Of a stretch of 64,000 bases of DNA, positions 24,101 through 34,560 are shown in pieces. Position numbers and translations under genes: made by a program. The stretch is from Malurus cyaneus samueli (taxonomy: Eukaryota > Chordata > Aves > Passeriformes > Maluridae). Location of the stretch: the NCBI GenBank assembly GCA_009741485.1, contig CM019217.1, positions 30,001,247-30,065,246 on the forward strand, written 5' to 3'. Within the stretch, counting starts at the first letter, position 1; each line of letters opens with the position of its first letter. The notes beneath the pieces were generated by a model. That model had not been told where the DNA came from, searched no databases, and was given only the letters and a program-made list of their open reading frames with translations.

Positions 24101-27062
24101 CCGTTTACGTGATTAACAAGTTTAAGTGGTTGCTTTGTATTGTCTGGTCTTTCATTTCTGACTAGGACAAGTGTTTCAAGATGTGGTAGCCCTAGAAGAG
24201 AGTGGAATTATTATCACTCAATGAGTGAGACCATAAATACTTCTCAGTAAAACTAGTATCTGTCATGTTTGTAAACATATGGAATCATATATTGCTAGCT
24301 ACAGCTCACTTTATTATGTTCTATTTTACAAAAGTCAGCCTTTATTACTTAAGGCTAAGTAATTAACTTTGAAAAGTATTAACAGCTTAAATTCAGCTCT
24401 AATTCATTGCTGCAAAAATTTATTCTTTGTAAGAGAAGGTTATTCTACCTCAAAAGATCTTACTTACCACACACATTTTTTAAAATACACTTAAAAGCAA
24501 ACAAAGCAGATGTAATTTTTCAGTTAATGTCAGTTTAGAAGCCTCTTAGAGTATGGGAAGCAAGCCAGAAACGAGCTCCCTTACTCTTTCCTTGCTGTTG
24601 ACTACCAGATCCTGTCCTTTATTTCTGTACAAGATTGATCATTTATCTGAGCCACTGGTGCATTCAGGTAGCTTAAAAAACTGCCAAAAAATTTCTCAAA
24701 CAAACCGACCCAAAAAATGAATTGCAGTAGTATTTTTTATATGAGAGTGACTAATAATGCTGTTGCAGTGCAGTTATAACTTGGGAAATTCTAAAGCTCT
24801 ACGGAAAAGAATTTAGTACTTACATACAGTCCTGGAGTCATATTGCTTCAAATGTGGAGGTATGCTGAATGGTTTTTTATTACTCTCTTTGTTTTATGCA
24901 TAGGTACCAACCCACCTATGAGGGACCAAAATACTCTCCAGAAAAAGCAGCTTTGGCTGCAGCTGAAAGGGAATCTGCAGTAAGTGAGTCACGGATAAAC
25001 ATGATAGAAGAGAATCGCTTCCATCTTCAGGCCTTGATGAATCCATCCAGTTTACCAACTGAGCAGACTGCAACTATAGTTAACTTTTTAGTGGGTCTCT
25101 TAGGTAAGTCCTGTCCAAACTCATACATGTATTAACATAAATAGAATTTTATTAAAGACAGAATTAAAAATCCACTGATATCATGCCTTCTTTCAGTCAT
25201 ACTAAATTTGTCATTTGGTGCTTTTATGCTTCTTGATGGGTTGATCTAATCTGTAATCATTTGCATTATAATCACTGAATTAAACATATTCATGATAACA
25301 GTACATATTGAAGCTAGCTATCACTTTCTTAAAAGTCACTTCCTCTTCAATTCTGAAATTAAGTGTCCTCTTTCTGTAATTTTGTTTTTCATACAGCTTG
25401 CTTGATTTGTGGCTTGAGTGTCCTCATTACATATGGGATTCATTTTATTGCTAAGTTGGAGCCATGGAGTATTGGCCTTCTTGCTTTGTTGGTGGTATCC
25501 TTTGTAGTTACCGTTCTCCTCATCCAAAGGCAGCCTCAGAACCAGCAGAAAGTGGCCTTTATGGTGAATAACTTCTTCTCTATGTTACTTTCTAATGAGA
25601 GCTTTGGATGGATTCTAACAAGTGGGTTGGATGGACTCTAACAAGTGGGAGAGAGAACTTAGAAACTGGAAAACAACTCAGAAACTGATGAGTGTACGAT
25701 AACTTGTCTGTGTATTCTGCAATTCTTTGGACCTCAATACAAAGTATAAGTACTTTCATTTTCCACTTTCATTTATATTCTAAGTTATTTAATGGAAGTA
25801 ATGAAGTATAGTGATGAAGGTTAAGGAATATGGTGGAGCTGGGGAAGCATTTCAGTATAAGGGAGTAGTTATATTATTTTTCAGCTATAAATACAGGAAT
25901 TGATTAGTATATGTTCAGCATAAACTGGAAAGCTTTTCTAAAGCCTTGGAGAATATATATTAAACATAATGTTTAGAAGTTTAAGATCTGTAGAAACGGT
26001 TGGTTAAACCTGGTGAAAATTTCACTACATTACAAGAGCAAAAAAAATTAAATTCTTCATTAGGAATTATATTTGTAACCTCTAGCTTGTGTTATATAAC
26101 TGACGTGTGACATGCAAAAAAATATATATTTAATACAAACATATTAAATATTTCCTTTTAGGTTCCACTATTGCCATTTTTGCCATCATTCAGTATACTG
26201 GTAAATATTTACTTGATGGTGCAATTAAGTGGAGAAACTTGGATCAGATTTAGCATCTGGATGGCACTTGGTATGTACTTCTGCTCATTTCAGTCATTTC
26301 ATAAACTAGAATTCATGAATCCCACCTTAAAACATAGTTTTCCTTCAAATATTTGAAAAAAATCTCAGTGCTTTAATAAAAGCCAGCTAATATTTCTGAT
26401 CAAAACAAGAGTAACCTTTGGAAGAAGTATTTCTATGCAGTCAAAATTGTAAATAAAGCTTTTAAGTAACAAGAAGAATTCCAATATACCATGACTTTTT
26501 TTCCTGGTAGATATAGCCAAAATTTTATATAAACCTGCTTGTAACAGGTTTCTTCCCTTGTATCTGTCCTTCATCTTTTAGATCTAGACATAAATTAATT
26601 CTATCAGTCATACTACATGTGTTAGCATTAATTCTATCTAGACATAAATTAGAGATAGTAGTTTCCATAATCTACAAGAGCAGTTAATTATGCAAAAATG
26701 ATGCACTGGAATTTACCACAGAAACAGGGAACACTTGAAGCATGAGCTCTGATTCAGATATCTGAAGAAGAAAATTATTTTGCAAAACCTGTTCAGCTAG
26801 AGAGGTGTAACTACTTTTTAGTGCACTGCTTGCCTGAAAACCCTATGAACTTTTTTTTTTTTTCTTTTTGGAAGGCTTCATCATTTACTTTTCTTATGGC
26901 ATCAGACACAGTGCTGAAGGTCGTCATAGCAATGGAGATGATGATTCTTGTTCAGAAAATAGTGGGTTACAAGAAAAGAACCCTATAGAAGAAGTGGATG
27001 AACCTGAAAATACAAATGAAAGGGATCAATTTCTTTCACATGAAAGGACAAGTGAATGTTAA
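11809..27062 (+). CDS. SLC7A2: Cationic amino acid transporter 2 (CAT-2), whole coding region
   Basis: This span is split over 12 coding exons, listed separately. Eleven are used per transcript, giving about 654 residues (2B form) or 653 (2A form), against about 658 in human. The protein is an APC-superfamily carrier importing arginine, lysine and ornithine across the plasma membrane. Hydrophobic segments include about residues 38-57, 67-87 and 108-125. Glu109 in VTVGELWAF aligns with the glutamate (Glu107) known to be essential in mouse CAT-1. Sequons at N157, N227, N234 and N240 lie in extracellular loops. All exon phases agree and the cytoplasmic tail ends ERTSEC, where human has EKTSEF. 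The start is chosen because MLPC aligns with human MIPC. The neighbouring PDGFRL is on the same strand, as in human 8p22. Confidence 0.97.
12185..13465 (+). other. SLC7A2 intron
   Basis: AT-rich intron with GT-AG ends. I see no RNA gene or recognisable repeat in it. Confidence 0.85.
13466..13621 (+). CDS. SLC7A2: SLC7A2 coding exon 2
   Basis: Codes [16 protein letters not shown], then a loop carrying the sequon NYS at residue 157, and the membrane segment [12 protein letters not shown]. The acceptor is TATGAAG and the donor is CAG|GTAAGA. Both junctions split a glycine codon after its first base. Confidence 0.95.
13622..15891 (+). other. SLC7A2 intron
   Basis: No gene seen. A short duplicated motif (ATCGTAGGGTT) occurs near 13681-13705 and a TA-rich run near 15792-15804. 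Confidence 0.85.
15892..16057 (+). CDS. SLC7A2: SLC7A2 coding exon 3
   Basis: Starts after TATTTTACAG. Codes [16 protein letters not shown], a hydrophobic segment [15 protein letters not shown], then [14 protein letters not shown] and the first part of the glycosylated loop (NLT sequon at residue 227). The donor splits a Glu codon (GA|G). Confidence 0.95.
16058..16405 (+). other. SLC7A2 intron
   Basis: Short 348-bp AT-rich intron with GT-AG ends. Nothing further seen. Confidence 0.85.
16406..16542 (+). CDS. SLC7A2: SLC7A2 coding exon 4
   Basis: Codes [13 protein letters not shown], with sequons at residues 234 and 240, then [18 protein letters not shown] and [14 protein letters not shown]. 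This is one of the best conserved parts of CAT proteins. The loop before it diverges from the mammalian sequence, as usual for this region. The donor is ACTG|GTAAAG. Confidence 0.96.
16543..17178 (+). other. SLC7A2 intron
   Basis: AT-rich intron. No gene or recognisable repeat seen. Confidence 0.85.
17179..17401 (+). CDS. SLC7A2: SLC7A2 coding exon 5
   Basis: Acceptor CTTTCAG. Codes [16 protein letters not shown], a membrane segment, [17 protein letters not shown] and [20 protein letters not shown]. It ends in AG|GTAAAG, splitting the serine codon that either alternative exon completes with a T. Confidence 0.97.
17402..19723 (+). other. SLC7A2 intron before the alternative exon pair
   Basis: AT-rich 2.3-kb intron. 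It contains a long T-tract near 17597-17616 and a short AAT run near 19510-19523. No gene seen. Confidence 0.85.
19724..19863 (+). CDS. SLC7A2: SLC7A2 alternative exon, CAT-2B type
   Basis: A 140-nt exon after TTTTTACTCAG that ends GCAG|GTGAGA. It codes [20 protein letters not shown], then [16 protein letters not shown] and ATLSSGAVA. This matches the high-affinity CAT-2B / CAT-1 version of the substrate-affinity region. Residue 370 is Lys, where mammalian CAT-2B has Glu. The exon is used instead of the next one; either keeps the frame, both together do not. It is one codon longer than the 2A exon, as in human. Confidence 0.95.
19864..20241 (+). other. Intron between the two alternative exons
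   Basis: 378 bp, long enough to splice, so exclusivity is not forced by steric crowding of splice sites. No recognisable element seen. Confidence 0.8.
20242..20378 (+). CDS. SLC7A2: SLC7A2 alternative exon, CAT-2A type
   Basis: A 137-nt exon after TTCTGTTCTAG that ends TCTG|GTAAGC. It codes [20 protein letters not shown], then [16 protein letters not shown] and ATLTAGVIS. This matches the low-affinity, high-capacity CAT-2A version, expressed mainly in liver in mammals. It keeps the Arg at the affinity position that Closs and colleagues linked to low affinity in human CAT-2A. Confidence 0.95.
20379..23587 (+). other. SLC7A2 intron, with a CR1 tail at its 3' end
   Basis: AT-rich 3.2-kb intron with GT/TA alternating sequence near 20890-20952, T-tracts near 22285-22311 and a CR1 3' tail at about 23465-23538. 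No gene seen. Confidence 0.8.
23465..23538 (+). mobile_element. CR1 LINE 3' end fragment
   Basis: The stretch contains GGTTAGACTTGATGATCTTA, then TTTCCCAACCTGAATGATTC and TACGATTCTGTG. This matches the avian CR1 3' terminus, a GGACTxGATGATCTxxxxGG-type segment followed by CCAACC and ATTCT-type tail repeats. The copy is 5'-truncated and diverged. It stops about 50 bp before the SLC7A2 exon at 23588. Confidence 0.75.
23588..23690 (+). CDS. SLC7A2: SLC7A2 exon after the alternative pair
   Basis: Acceptor TTTGTTTAG. Codes [20 protein letters not shown] and [14 protein letters not shown], closely matching mammalian CAT-2. The first codon is completed by the G ending either alternative exon. The donor is TTAG|GTGAGC. 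Long T-tracts follow within 35 bp (about 23728-23752). Confidence 0.97.
23691..24903 (+). other. SLC7A2 intron
   Basis: Starts with long T-tracts and continues AT-rich. Nothing else seen. Confidence 0.85.
24904..25103 (+). CDS. SLC7A2: SLC7A2 coding exon, variable cytoplasmic loop
   Basis: Acceptor TGCATAG. Codes [19 protein letters not shown], an acidic, polar loop, [15 protein letters not shown] and LVGLL. The ends align with human CAT-2 (RYQPGLSYDQPK and LLPTQQSASLVSFLVG). The middle of the loop is divergent. The donor is TTAG|GTAAGT. Confidence 0.93.
25104..25396 (+). other. SLC7A2 intron
   Basis: 293-bp AT-rich intron with GT-AG ends. Confidence 0.85.
25397..25563 (+). CDS. SLC7A2: SLC7A2 coding exon, late membrane segments
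   Basis: Acceptor TTTTTCATACAG. Codes [38 protein letters not shown] and [13 protein letters not shown], two membrane segments and the conserved [13 protein letters not shown] motif. It ends on a whole codon before GTGAATAA, a rather weak donor. Read-through would add residues and then stop in the intron near 25641. Confidence 0.95.
25564..26161 (+). other. SLC7A2 intron
   Basis: AT-rich 598-bp intron. Nothing recognisable seen. Confidence 0.85.
26162..26270 (+). CDS. SLC7A2: SLC7A2 penultimate coding exon
   Basis: Acceptor TTTCCTTTTAG. Codes [20 protein letters not shown], then [16 protein letters not shown], matching human [20 protein letters not shown]. Donor is CTTG|GTATGT. Confidence 0.96.
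26271..26874 (+). other. SLC7A2 last intron
   Basis: AT-rich intron ending in a T-rich tract and TTTTTGGAAG. A short duplicated segment (ATTAATTCTATC/CTAGACATAAATTA) occurs near 26583-26652. Confidence 0.85.
26875..27062 (+). CDS. SLC7A2: SLC7A2 last coding exon
   Basis: Codes [18 protein letters not shown], then an acidic cytoplasmic tail ([16 protein letters not shown]) ending ERTSEC and TAA. The membrane-proximal [13 protein letters not shown] is conserved. The tail is variable across vertebrates except for its last residues. Confidence 0.96.
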
Positions 27063-30000
27063 ACTGCCAACACACAAATCTTTTAAACCTTCAATTGGGA
27101 TTTTACTTGCAGACTGAAATTTTAGAAGCTTTCTGCCAACACTGTGCCTCTTGAAAGTGTTTACTACAAGGCCTGACTGACATTTTGGACAAGCTGCTAA
27201 TCCAACTTCATAATTTCAGAACAGACAGCATGGAATTTAATGTTTAATTTTTTTTTTTAAAAAGTACCCTTTGACAAGCAAAAATTTGGACACATTGTTT
27301 GAAGTGTCATTCAAAATCATTAGAAATCATCAAATATAAAGAATTTTAGAACTGTCTGCAAGAAGTTCTGAGTATTTGACAATGGACTGTGAACACAAGT
27401 GCCTTCTATAGCTTCTCCTTATCTTTGTTACATGTTTTGGTAACAATCTGATTTCTTTCCCTTAAAGTAACTCATGGGAGATAAATTTCATTTACACAGG
27501 CCTGGAAAGTATTTGCAAAATGAATGGTAATTGCATTAATCAGATACTTTGTAAAAATTAGAGGATAGTTTGTTTATGTAAAAATAAGTGATTGCTTATC
27601 TTTATTAATCATGACTACTAATCAGTAGTCACAGAGAACTCAATCAGTGAAGGTACTTCAAAGGTTTTTAGTCCCTCTAAATAGCATTCAAGATTTCTAG
27701 TTATGTGAATGCCTTTTCTTTGAAGGATGCTGTGTGTGTAGAATAATACAAGAGGAGCTCTTCTGTTTTCTCCAAAAGTATCTGGGAAATAATCTGTTGG
27801 TTACAGTATTGACAGTGACAGTCATATGCACTTTAGCAAATTTTGTGCTTTTGGTTTCTGAAGGGCCAGAATTTTATCCCTGACTAAATAATTTGGTACT
27901 TATATGTAGCAGTCATCCAGTTTGCCTCCTTGCTACTAATTTTCTCCCCTAGACTTGTTCCTTTATCATGTTCCAGAACTGATATTTCTGAGTGTTATAC
28001 ATTGCTTCTCCTAAGAAAGATTAATGCCCAAAATCCCAGTTTTCAGATGGAAGGAGAAGTCTAAAAAACAGAGGCCTGGGCTTCAGGAAAAGTATCCTAT
28101 TATCAGAACAGTATTTCAGTGATTCATTAAGTCATAAACATATGTTAGCTCAGCACTTTTTCATGAGCCAAGCCTACCACAAATCCATTAATGTGGGTAT
28201 GATGTCTAAATGCTCATTTATATAAAGAGCCAAATTGGTGTGGGTGAACAATTTAGTGCTGGTAAAAATAGAAATTGTTCTTTCAGTGTAAGTCATGCTA
28301 CCTGTCAAAAGCACCCAGATATTTATTATTCATATATTTCTCAACAAGGAGTAGGTTTAAGTCCCATGAATGATTCCAAAATATGAAATAATTTTGCAAG
28401 AATATATTTACAAAAATTTCTTCCCTTTGTGCAAAAACTGTCTTGGACTTTGTCATGGAGAGTTGCAATCTGTTGCTGGTGCTACCCATTGGTATCAATT
28501 TCTGTTGTTAGTTATTAGAACTTAAGATGCCAAGAGAGCTATCTTGGTTGACAGTGAAAAGCACCTTTTTATAATAGCTGAAGAAGAAAAAAATTAAAAC
28601 TAGTTAGGCTGCTTCTGTCTCTCTCCTGTTCTTTTTCAGAGAACAGGTCACTCTTTTTAATGTTAGAAATGACTTCTTAAATCCTCAGCTTCACAAAAAG
28701 CCATTGTTGTGAGAGCAAGTCAGTTGTGTTCATGTAGAGCTCATGTGTGATGTCTTTACAAGCATACAGTGAAACACAGCTCTTCAAATTCCTTACACAT
28801 CTCAGCATTTGGGAAACACAGACTTACTTTTTGTTATGGTTGTTGATGCCACAGAGCAGCCCAGCCAGGCTCCCAAGACACAAACTGCTGCTGTTCCATG
28901 ATGTTCAAGGAAGGCTCCTTTCCCTCCCAAGGCCATCATATAGAATGTTTGTGTGCACACCTGTCTATGCATTTGCATATATCTGACAGTAGCCCATAGC
29001 AATTTTGATATCCTGGTTGAAATAATTTTTATATTGCACTGGAATTTTCCTTTTAAGGGATATTGTCAATATAACTAGCTTCTGACTAAAACTAGTGCTA
29101 GCTGAGACCTCTGGAGAGAGCTAAAGGAAATAAATGTTCTAACTTATTCACCTGACAGATGTGTCAGCACTTCGTATATTGAGTTTCCCCTTCCATTTGT
29201 ATGAATAGTTCTCCCCCCTTGTTAGAGAAATTAATTCTTTAAAAATAATATAATGTACCTGTGTGACTGTTGCTAAGACAGATAGGAGGAGCACCAGAAC
29301 TATGCACATAATGAGATAGAACTATCCACATAAAAGGAAAGTCATTGGGTACTCTTGGTTGCTTCAACTGTGCAAAGCTTATTTAAATGTGCATATAATC
29401 ATTATTAGTCAGTGGCTGAGTGAAAACAGACAAGCCAAAAGTAAGATATTGATGGTAAATTGTACACGCTGTCTTGAAATTCCAGATGCTTTAGCAGGAC
29501 TCTGCAGAAGCTAAGGACATGTCATTCTAGTCCCTGTCCAGGAAGGTTGGATGAAGCAAAACCTGATTTTGTTCTCACATTTGTCTATCTCGGTACTTGC
29601 TGAAAGATCAGTTGAAAGCACAAGTCCATTGGAATTGAAATGTTATTTTTTAACACAGTTGTTGATATTGTAAATTGTTCTGTGCAAATAGTAATGATGT
29701 GTTTTAATACAAAACATCTACTTTTGAAGGTAGCTTATTAGGTTTTTATTTCCTTTGTAGAAAAACATTCTCTTAAACTTTATTTATGTTGGTACACTCT
29801 GGACATGCCATTAGATAAAGGAATTATTCTTACCTTGTTGGATTTAAGAAAGTAAACCAAAACATATTTAACAGAGAACAAATAAATATTTTTGTTCTGA
29901 GCTATAAGAGTTATAAAACATTTCTGAATAGTTTATGTTAACTGAAATGATCTTCCTGTGGTATTCCAGTTCTAATTCTGCAATGGAAAGTTTTATGACA

Positions 30001-31560
30001 AAACTTAGATTACATTTTCTGTTATCATGGATAAAACTTTTCTGATAATAATAGTATGTTTTTTCCTTCACGACAAATGCTGATCAGATTCCCAAAATCT
30101 GTTATATTGTGCTTAATGTTGCCAAGTGTTAAAGCCACTTATGTTACCTGCTGTTGAAGAACTATCAGCAATAAATGCCAATAGTAGTGATACAGAAGTA
30201 TCCGCTTATGTACTTAACTAGGAATTTAACTGTGTCATCCAGAACCTTCACAATACAATGAATTTAGAGGCAAAAAATTGGTAAAGCTTAAATATGTATT
30301 CTATATTTTATTAGATGATAAATCACCTTTCCCCTAAAATTTATGCATATATCTATATGAAATGTAAGGCATATTATTTTCATGGAAGTTTTAATAAGTG
30401 CCACTATCAGTGTGCCATAAGCATTCTGAGATGGTGAAATCATGACAGGAAATCTGTGTGGAACTGTGCAATTGGGTACAAAGCCTTTGACATTGAGGCA
30501 CATTTTGTACAGTAGGATTTTAATTCACAGGAAGGCTGGCATGTGTTACTTGAGTGCATAAAAAAGAAAATAAAAGCATCTTTTTAATACTCCCGGGCCT
30601 TAGTTCTTCCTATAAACTCTGGGAAGTCTGTATTAATTGCAATATGTTCACTGAAGGTACTGAAGTTATTTAGTGTTAAACAAATATATATTTTAGAGAA
30701 AGAGCAGATGGTATTTAATATAGTATAGTATCTTTGTATTTGTTTTTCATTTCCTGTATCTTTAGTATTTCTTTCTGGTATATGTTTTGAGGACCTTTGC
30801 ATTTTTAATAGTTGGACCTTTTCAAAGCTAATTATAATGCCTTTACCATGTGCTGATCTATTTTCCATTTGATGTTAGAAATCAAACTCAACATCAGCAA
30901 AATTGAAGGATTTCTGTGCATAGACATGCAAACATGCATTACAAAGAATTATGTGTGTATATGTATTTTTTTTATTGTAAGTTGGACAAGTTCTGTTGTT
31001 TTTGTATGTTTTTTCGAGCCTTGTGCTAGGTGAAATCCAGCTTCACCAAGTTTAGTTGGAGTCAGATCATGAGAATTTAAATATTTAGGAAAGGTTTTTT
31101 TCTTTTGTGGTACCAGAAAGTAAAGCACGAAATATATGTTACATACCTTTAAAAACAGTTATGTGTGCATCATTTTAAAAAACTTCAGTGTTCATATCTA
31201 TCTTAACTTTTTGTTCATATGTACATTCTAGTGATTATTTCTGTGTTGTATGCTGCTGACCATTTAAAATGTAGATAGGATGATTATGATGCAATTTAAA
31301 CTAAAAATCTGTATTTCTTTGAAGTGCTCAACCAAAATGAAAAGCCTTGAATTTTTATGAATGTAAAAATGCTTGTATTTAAGAATATGGTGCTTTTTTT
31401 CCACTTTACAACAGAATTGTTATCAGTGACATTTTTAGTTACCTTAGTTTCAAATTCTAATGGAAATTACGTTGCTCTTCATTTACTGTAAAATGTGCTT
31501 TGTGGGATAACAATTGTGCTTTTGTTCCATATTTTTTAAATAAAGTTGAATATCACTTGT
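27063..31560 (+). other. SLC7A2 3' UTR (probable extent, about 4.5 kb)
   Basis: No exon signals follow the stop. AATAAA occurs at 29129, 29881, 30170, 30569 and 31539. The last one, with T/G-rich sequence after it, is the most likely distal poly(A) signal. Long CAT-2 3' UTRs are known in mammals. The UTR is AT-rich with several ATTTA motifs. The exact 3' end is inferred only. Confidence 0.6.
31539..31544 (+). promoter_or_regulatory. Probable distal poly(A) signal of SLC7A2
   Basis: Canonical AATAAA, followed within 20-30 bases by TATCACTTGTATGTACTT (T/G-rich). Another AATAAA at 31686 is an alternative. Confidence 0.5.
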
Positions 31561-33838
31561 ATGTACTTCATAAACCAGCTGTAACTTTAAACCAACTGTA
31601 ACCACTACAGTTTTAGTTAACACTAAAATAATATACTGACTTAAAATCATCAGTATGCTGGATACACAAATCCTAGCACATTTGAAATAAATAACATGAT
31701 AACACTGTATGCATTTTGTAGAGGGTAAAACAACCATGTTTTATGTTTAAATGGGGAGTAGGTCTGGAGATGAGAGCACTTGCAGTGTTTGTTTTCTACT
31801 TGCTTCCAAGCACTGAAGAAATCACTGAAATAGAGAATAACAGCCTTTGCTTTGGGCATTTTGGTTTGCAATGCCAAACCAGAGATGATGCTAGGTTTGA
31901 TTTCCAGAGGGGTCACGTAGCTGTTGGCATTCGTGCTCAATTTTCTGAACCACCAAACTTTGTCCTGGTAATCACCGAATCTCAGAGTTGGATGAATAAT
32001 TCATTGTTGTCTTCTTCTACCCTTTTTTGTGAAAAAAAAAAGAAACCCCAAACCATTCGACGCAACCAAACACCAACTAAAAACAAAAAAAAATCCCAAC
32101 CCACAAAAAACCCCCTCCAAACACCCCCCCCCCCCCCAAACAAACCAACCCCAAAATCTTCCTCAATTTTGAATAGTACTGTGAGTGTAGCAAGAGAATA
32201 AAAGCATGTGTTTGGGCAGTGGATAACAACAGTCTGGACACAGAACCCTACTAACAGGGCAAGATTATAATTTGGCACTGTTTTCAAAGACATTTGAGCA
32301 GTCATCTTTGTTCACAGACTTAAAAGTAGCCATGACAGTAGTTTTTCAGAGATATTGTCTTTATAAGGAATTATAGTTTTGAAATTATTAATTATCACCT
32401 TATTGTACATACAGACTTACTAAGATGGTCTTGAAAATCTTGGTCCCATGAAGTAGTGCAATAGGGCCACTAATTTAAATGAGAACAAGAGCAATTCTGC
32501 AAGTATCTCATCACATTTAAAACATTACTTGAAAAGATATATTTATCTATTGGCTTACTCATGTGGAGGCCCGGGGTCATTCCATGAAGGTTTTACATTA
32601 GTTCTTCTGATGCCTATAAATGAAAATGTTTTTTGTGCATACTCACTGTAAAGGAGGACACTTAAAATTACTAAAATAATTTTCTTTCTTCATTGTATAC
32701 ATCTGCACAGGAAAAAGGAATATGTAAGTTTAAGTAGGTCTTAAAATTACCATATTTTCCATAACACACTAATACTCAGACACCATTAGATCATTGGCCT
32801 ACCCCATGCATGAAAGCAAAAGGGAAATTTCAACTAAGAAGGCACATAAGGATTGCAATTTTGCAAATGACAGGAAAAGCCCACTCTTCATCATGAGCAG
32901 GAGTTGTGAATATTTCCAATGCAAATTTGCAGTTTACACTACACAACTTTTCTGAGTTACATCTGAGATACATTAACTTTTAAGCAAAGACTAATCACCT
33001 TTTCAGATGTAATACTTAGAGGTATACTAAATGTTTATAGGGGGAAAGACTTAAAAAATCCTGTAGCAACAAAAATATTCTTTTTCCTAATTTGTTACAG
33101 GTAATGGACGACACGTTGAGAACTGATGAAAAAGAGGTCATAAAATTTCATCATCTTACTCCACTCCTGGGCCCTACTGGTTTCTTTATGCTAACCAGGT
33201 GCCTCAGGGTGAAGTCTTAGAGCAGGGTGAGGCACGCAAGTCTCCAAACTGTGCATATGTGTGTGCTTACAAGGGTAGGGGAGCATAATGCATAACCCTT
33301 CTAACTTTTTTGTGTGGATACAGACGAAGCCTAGGCTTCCTTTAAGTAATCTGTAAATACTCTACTCTCACATCTGTTGTGGCCAGAGACACAACATTTA
33401 TTTCTTTTTATTCACACCGAACTGTGGTTGTGCCTACTACAGGAACTGTCTATGATCTCTGACAGTCGCTGTTTTATTGCCCTGCCAGTCCAGCATCTTC
33501 ACCTGGCTTGCATCTACCTTTGTGGCCCCTCCAGTCACATTTTCCTCTCCCTTCTCTCCTCCAAGGAAACCCTCAGATTTCGAGGAACAGCTTTTGACAG
33601 CTCAGAGTGAGCATAAACGTCCATGCATTAAAAATCAAGTTCATCTCTTAGCAGCAAAGAGATACCTGCAACTTTACGCAGCTGTCCATGGAAACTGTAT
33701 CAAGGCCTATGGAGCCCCAAGTTGGATCAAACAGATACTTCCCGTTTTCCGCTGTGAGGTAGCTTTACCTGAGCTATTAGAAATCTCTTTGCTGTAGCAG
33801 GCTGGTAGGAATGCAAGAGCTTGATGTAAAAATATACT
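31561..33838. other. Intergenic region SLC7A2 to PDGFRL
   Basis: AT-rich, with the A/C tract at 32027-32160. No conserved coding exon seen; the ORFs on both strands over the A/C tract are low complexity. Confidence 0.65.
32027..32160. repeat. G-depleted A/C-rich low-complexity tract
   Basis: About 130 bases almost free of G on the + strand: an A-run near 32032, mixed CCAAACC/AAACAAA motifs, AAAAAACCCCC, a run of about 14 C near 32125-32138, and CAAACAAACC. The minus strand therefore has several G-runs of three or more close together, a quadruplex-prone arrangement. Confidence 0.75.
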
Positions 33839-33839
33839 T

Positions 33840-34560
33840 TTGCTGTCTTAACCCAGTCCCGCTCCATTCCCGACGTGTGCACCTGTGGGGTCACCTGTGT
33901 GCCACCTGTGCGGCCCTCGCTGCTCCGCTCTGCCCACCCGGCTCGGGCCCGAGGGCAGCTGGCCCTGTGCAGACCGAGGGGCAGCTGTCACCGACCGGCC
34001 GGTTCAAGCAGCCCCTTCCCCGCGCGTCCCCGAGCGTATTGGGGCTGCAGCTCCGCTCCGCACCCGGGTCTGCGGCGAGGAAGGGCGGCTGCCGCGGGCG
34101 GAGCGGGAGCGGGAGCGGCCCAGCCTCGGCCCCTCCCCGCCGAGGCGCCCGAGGCCTCTCCCACCGCTGCCGCTGCCGCCGGGCCCGGGCCACTCTCGCC
34201 ATGCAGCTCTGGGTGCTCCTCAGCCTGCTGCTGCCGCTGCTGCAGGAAGCGCTGCCACACGGTGAGCTGCCGCCCCGACGGGTCCCCACACTTGGCGAGG
34301 CGCCGCGGGCTCCCCTCTTTCCAGTCGTTCCCGCCGTGCCGGGACAGGAGCGGGAGCCATCACGGGAGGGGGCGGCGGCGGGGCTCCCGTCCCGCTGGGC
34401 TGAGGCGCAGGGATGGCGGGCTGCTCGCATCGTGTGCAGCCAGCAAGTCTCGAAGCTTTCGGCCGAAAATGGGGGTTTGGGTTTTGGGGAGAGGCGTTCG
34501 CGGCAGCCCCGGCTGCTCCCACTGCCCTCTCTCTGTGGGATAAAACGATAGAGTCTGCGT
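33840..34560 (+). promoter_or_regulatory. CpG island and promoter region of PDGFRL
   Basis: A sharp change to GC- and CpG-rich sequence, with GGGCGG (Sp1-type) boxes at 34083 and 34096 and GC-rich repeats (GCGGGAGCGGGAGCGG) just before the start codon. It is the only CpG island in the window. It spans exon 1 and the first 300 bases of intron 1. The transcription start is not resolvable from sequence. Long overlapping ORFs here on both strands reflect low stop-codon frequency in GC-rich DNA. Confidence 0.75.
34201..34261 (+). CDS. PDGFRL: PDGFRL exon 1, signal peptide
   Basis: ATG in a good context (TCGCCATGC) opens a hydrophobic leader, MQLWVLLSLLLPLLQEALPH, ending at the donor ACG|GTGAGC. 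Human has MKVWLLLGLLLVHEAL. The frame is open far upstream because the region is GC-rich, but no credible upstream start exists. Confidence 0.9.

Noticed and set aside
31743..32201. 152-codon plus-strand ORF
   Set aside because: Its second half is the A/C low-complexity tract and its first half has no conserved motif. The frame is open because the tract has few stop codons.
33811..34551. 246-codon plus-strand ORF over PDGFRL exon 1
   Set aside because: It is the real exon 1 frame extended through GC-rich 5' flank and intron. The real coding part is only 34201-34261.
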